Below, one piece after another: positions 61,761-64,000 of a stretch of 64,000 nucleotides of DNA. A model generated the notes under the pieces. That model was not told the origin of the DNA, searched no databases, and worked only from the letters and a program-made list of their open reading frames with translations. The position numbers and the translations under genes were made by a program. Numbering within the stretch: position 1 is the first letter of the stretch; every line of letters starts with the position of its first letter. Source of the stretch: an uncultured Tateyamaria sp. (GTDB taxonomy: Bacteria; Pseudomonadota; Alphaproteobacteria; Rhodobacterales; Rhodobacteraceae); NCBI RefSeq assembly GCF_947503045.1, contig NZ_CANNCF010000001.1, forward strand, positions 1,178,001-1,242,000. Direction: 5' to 3'.

Positions 61761-63551
61761 TTAGAGCGGGCGGCAGGCCTCGGCAAGCCAGGCGCGGGTG
61801 TCAGCGGACACGCGCGGGCCGATCAGCGACTGCGTGTCGGCATGATAGACATCAAGCCAGTCGCGAGACGGGGCATCCAGCATCTCGGGCACGATCAGGC
61901 GGCGGTCGATGGGGGCGTAGGTCAGCGTGCGCCAGCTCAGCATCTCGCGATGCGCATCCCCGCCCTCGGGCGGCGTGGCGGATTCGACCACCAGCAGGTT
62001 TTCGATGCGGATGCCGAACGCCCCTTCGCGGTAATAGCCGGGCTCATTGGACAGGATCATGCCGGGTTGGAACGGCACATGGCTGACCCGACTGAGCCTC
62101 TGTGGCCCCTCGTGCACGGACAGATAGGCGCCCACGCCGTGGCCCAGCCCGTGATCAAAATCCTGATGCGCATACCAAAGGGGGGCGCGTCCGATGGCCT
62201 CGATATCGCGCCCCGCCAGCCCCTTGGGCCAGATCAGGCGGGACATGGCGATCATGCCCATCAGCACGCGGGTAAAGGCGGCGCGGGCCTCTGGCGGTGG
62301 GGTGCCGATGACAATTGTGCGGGTGATGTCGGTGGTGCCATCCAGATATTGCCCGCCGCTGTCCAGCACGATCAACTGGCCGTCTTCCAGCGTGCTGTCC
62401 GTCTCTTCGGTCACGCGGTAATGCATGATGGCGCCGTTGGGTCCGGTGCCTGCGATGGTCTCGAAACTGATGTCCTGCAGGGCGTTGTCGCGGCGGCGGA
62501 ACCCTTCAAGCTGGCTGACCACCTGGGTTTCGCGCAGCGTGCCGGGGGCTTGCCCGTCCAGCCAGGCCAGCAGTTCGACCACAGCCGCCCCGTCGCGCAG
62601 ATGCGCCTCGGCGCTGCCCGCGATTTCGGCCGCGTTCTTACAGGCCTTGGGCAGGGCGCAAGGGTCGTCGCCCCATTGCACGCGGGTTCCGACGGCATCG
62701 GCGACACTCATGGGAACCGAGGATTTCTCGAGGCGCACGGGGCCTTCCAGTGCTTCAAGGGCTGCCAGAAACGCATCCGGCATGTGGCAGGTTAGATCTG
62801 ACCCCAGATGGTCGCGCACCTCGGCGAGCTTGGCGGCGTCCATGAACAGATCGACCGCGCCGTCGCTGTGCAGTATGGCAAAGCCTTGCGCGATCGGATT
62901 GCGCGGGATGTCGGCGCCGCGGATATTGAGCAGCCAGCAGATCGAGTCGGGCAGGGTGATAACGGCGCAGGCCGCCCCGGCCTCAGCGAGGGCCTTGCCC
63001 AGACGTGCGCGCTTGTCCGCGTGGCTTTCGCCCGCAAATTCGATGGGGTGTACCTTGGCGGGCCGCGCTGCGGGGCCGGGTTGATCGGCCCAGACGCGGT
63101 CGACCAGATTGTCCACCTGCACCAGTTCGATTTCAGTACCGCTCAGCCCCTTGCGGGCCTGTTCGATCTGTCCCGGCGTATGCAGCCACGGATCAAATCC
63201 AACGCGCCCGCCACCCGGCAGTTGCTCTTTCAACCAGTCGGCAAGGCTCACATCGGGCCAGGGCACGGGGGTGTAGACATCCGCCACCTGCGCCTTGACC
63301 TGCGTGCGATAACGCCCGTCGATGAATACGCCAGCCACGTCTCGCAAAACGGCGGCAAACCCGGCGGACCCCGTAAACCCGGTCAGCCAGGCCAGACGTT
63401 CGTCCCGGGCCGAGACATATTCGCCCTGATGGGCGTCCGCGCGGGGCACGAGAAATCCATCTAGCCCTTCGCCAGCAATTTCAGCGCGCAATGCCGCCAG
63501 CCGGGGCGGGCCCTGTTCGGGCCGCGCTGTCACTTCAAAAGATTGAAACAT
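61761..63551 (-). CDS. pepP: M24-family Xaa-Pro aminopeptidase
   Basis: The 596-residue product has two N-terminal creatinase-like domains (about 1-300) and a pita-bread M24 metallopeptidase domain. Metal ligands are visible in LDSGGQYLDGTTDITRT (two Asp), GLGHGVGAYLSVHEGP (His) and MILSNEPGYY (Glu). The three-domain length of about 600 matches the cytosolic aminopeptidase P group. It removes N-terminal residues before proline. It begins about 50 bases after cobT on the same strand. The symbol is tentative. Confidence 0.9.
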   Translation of the reverse strand: MFQSFEVTARPEQGPPRLAALRAEIAGEGLDGFLVPRADAHQGEYVSARDERLAWLTGFTGSAGFAAVLRDVAGVFIDGRYRTQVKAQVADVYTPVPWPDVSLADWLKEQLPGGGRVGFDPWLHTPGQIEQARKGLSGTEIELVQVDNLVDRVWADQPGPAARPAKVHPIEFAGESHADKRARLGKALAEAGAACAVITLPDSICWLLNIRGADIPRNPIAQGFAILHSDGAVDLFMDAAKLAEVRDHLGSDLTCHMPDAFLAALEALEGPVRLEKSSVPMSVADAVGTRVQWGDDPCALPKACKNAAEIAGSAEAHLRDGAAVVELLAWLDGQAPGTLRETQVVSQLEGFRRRDNALQDISFETIAGTGPNGAIMHYRVTEETDSTLEDGQLIVLDSGGQYLDGTTDITRTIVIGTPPPEARAAFTRVLMGMIAMSRLIWPKGLAGRDIEAIGRAPLWYAHQDFDHGLGHGVGAYLSVHEGPQRLSRVSHVPFQPGMILSNEPGYYREGAFGIRIENLLVVESATPPEGGDAHREMLSWRTLTYAPIDRRLIVPEMLDAPSRDWLDVYHADTQSLIGPRVSADTRAWLAEACRPL

Positions 63552-63559
63552 GCCCGTCC

Positions 63560-63600
63560 CCCTTCTCTGATTTGAAAAAATCCCCCCCGGAGGGCCGATC
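63560..63600 (-). terminator. Terminator-like element after cobT
   Basis: On the minus strand, right after the cobT stop, GGCCCTCCGGGGGG is followed by ATTTTTTC and AAATCAGAGAAG. This tail repeats that of the element downstream of mrp (29468-29498). The CCC/GGG stem is short, so termination may be partial before the aminopeptidase gene. Confidence 0.55.
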
Positions 63601-64000
63601 TCAGCTTGCGCGCTTCATCCCCATGACGCGGGCGCGGGCCCGTGGGTCGCTGTCAAACAGGGCGGCAAGCTGTTCTGTCATGGCCCCGGCCAACTGTTCC
63701 ACATCCGTGATTGTCACAGCCCGGTCGTAATAGCGGGTGACGTCATGACCGATGCCGATGGCCAGCAACTCGACCGCGCGCTTGCGTTCGACCATGGCGA
63801 TCACGTCGCGCAGGTGCTTTTCAAGGTAGTTGGCGGGGTTCACCGACAGGGTGCTGTCATCGACCGGGGCACCATCGGAAATCACCATCAGAATCTTGCG
63901 CGCCTCTGGGCGATGCACCATGCGGCGGTGCGCCCATTCCAGCGCCTCGCCGTCGATGTTTTCCTTCAATAGGCCTTCCTTCATCATCAGCCCCAGATTG
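63601..64000 (-). CDS. cobT: Cobaltochelatase subunit CobT, C-terminal part
   Basis: The visible 133 codons continue past the right edge. They show the end of a von Willebrand A-type domain: [36 protein letters not shown] and [20 protein letters not shown]. This matches the C-terminus of CobT, the partner of CobN and CobS in aerobic insertion of cobalt into the corrin ring. Only the 3' part can be judged. Confidence 0.92.
   Translation of the reverse strand, partial: NLGLMMKEGLLKENIDGEALEWAHRRMVHRPEARKILMVISDGAPVDDSTLSVNPANYLEKHLRDVIAMVERKRAVELLAIGIGHDVTRYYDRAVTITDVEQLAGAMTEQLAALFDSDPRARARVMGMKRAS

Noticed and set aside
61212-62795. 527-codon plus-strand open frame
   Set aside because: It begins in the repeat element and continues antisense to DUF427 and pepP genes, both with family motifs.

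Overview
The window looks like the chromosome of an alphaproteobacterium of the Rhodobacteraceae, most likely the Roseobacter group. The evidence is high GC coding sequence, a VPLPA-CTERM protein, DUF2484-type small membrane genes between murC and murB, a DUF1127 gene followed by CCUCCUCCC-loop sRNAs, a long mraZ leader with an sRNA-like terminator, and CobT. No species call is made. No tRNA, rRNA, CRISPR array, insertion sequence or phage gene was recognised.

Region 1 (1-18077) is a carbohydrate or polyol catabolic island. It encodes a RuBisCO-like protein, the start of a Tat-exported protein, an EryB/GlpD-like flavoprotein, two SorC-family regulators, a PfkB kinase, a transketolase split into two subunits, a BisC-type molybdoenzyme without Tat signal, a ribose-type ABC importer (two permeases, fused ATPase, binding protein), an FGGY (EryA-like) kinase, a medium-chain dehydrogenase and a class II aldolase/epimerase. 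The genes form several short operons facing away from three control regions that share a TGTCAAA element. Inference: an imported polyol or branched sugar is phosphorylated, oxidised and cut by transketolase, with the RuBisCO-like protein handling a side branch. The substrate is unknown and this gene combination is the best candidate for an undescribed pathway.

Region 2 (18100-29400) is mixed: a PepSY protein with a ferric-reductase-like flavocytochrome, an unrecognised 543-residue protein, a stand-alone Lrp/AsnC ligand-binding domain, hisB-hisH, an FMN-dependent lactate-type dehydrogenase, a UvrD/PcrA helicase, a tandem 91-bp palindromic repeat, a CcsR-like sRNA array with its DUF1127 gene, and an Mrp Fe-S carrier.

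Region 3 (29400-55700) is the division and cell wall (dcw) cluster: leader sRNA, mraZ, rsmH, ftsL, ftsI, murE, murF, mraY, murD, [three unrelated genes], ftsW, murG, murC, [five small membrane proteins], murB, ddl, ftsQ, ftsA, [VPLPA-CTERM gene], ftsZ. The leader holds a textbook MraZ operator, an UpsM-like sRNA and 28-bp tandem repeats. The ftsZ upstream region holds two perfect DnaA boxes.

Region 4 (55700-64000) has lpxC, bamD and recN, then a ClC channel, a second copy of the 91-bp repeat family, a DUF427 protein, an M24 aminopeptidase P and the 3' part of cobT.

Long open frames antisense to real genes are common here because of GC bias and were left out.
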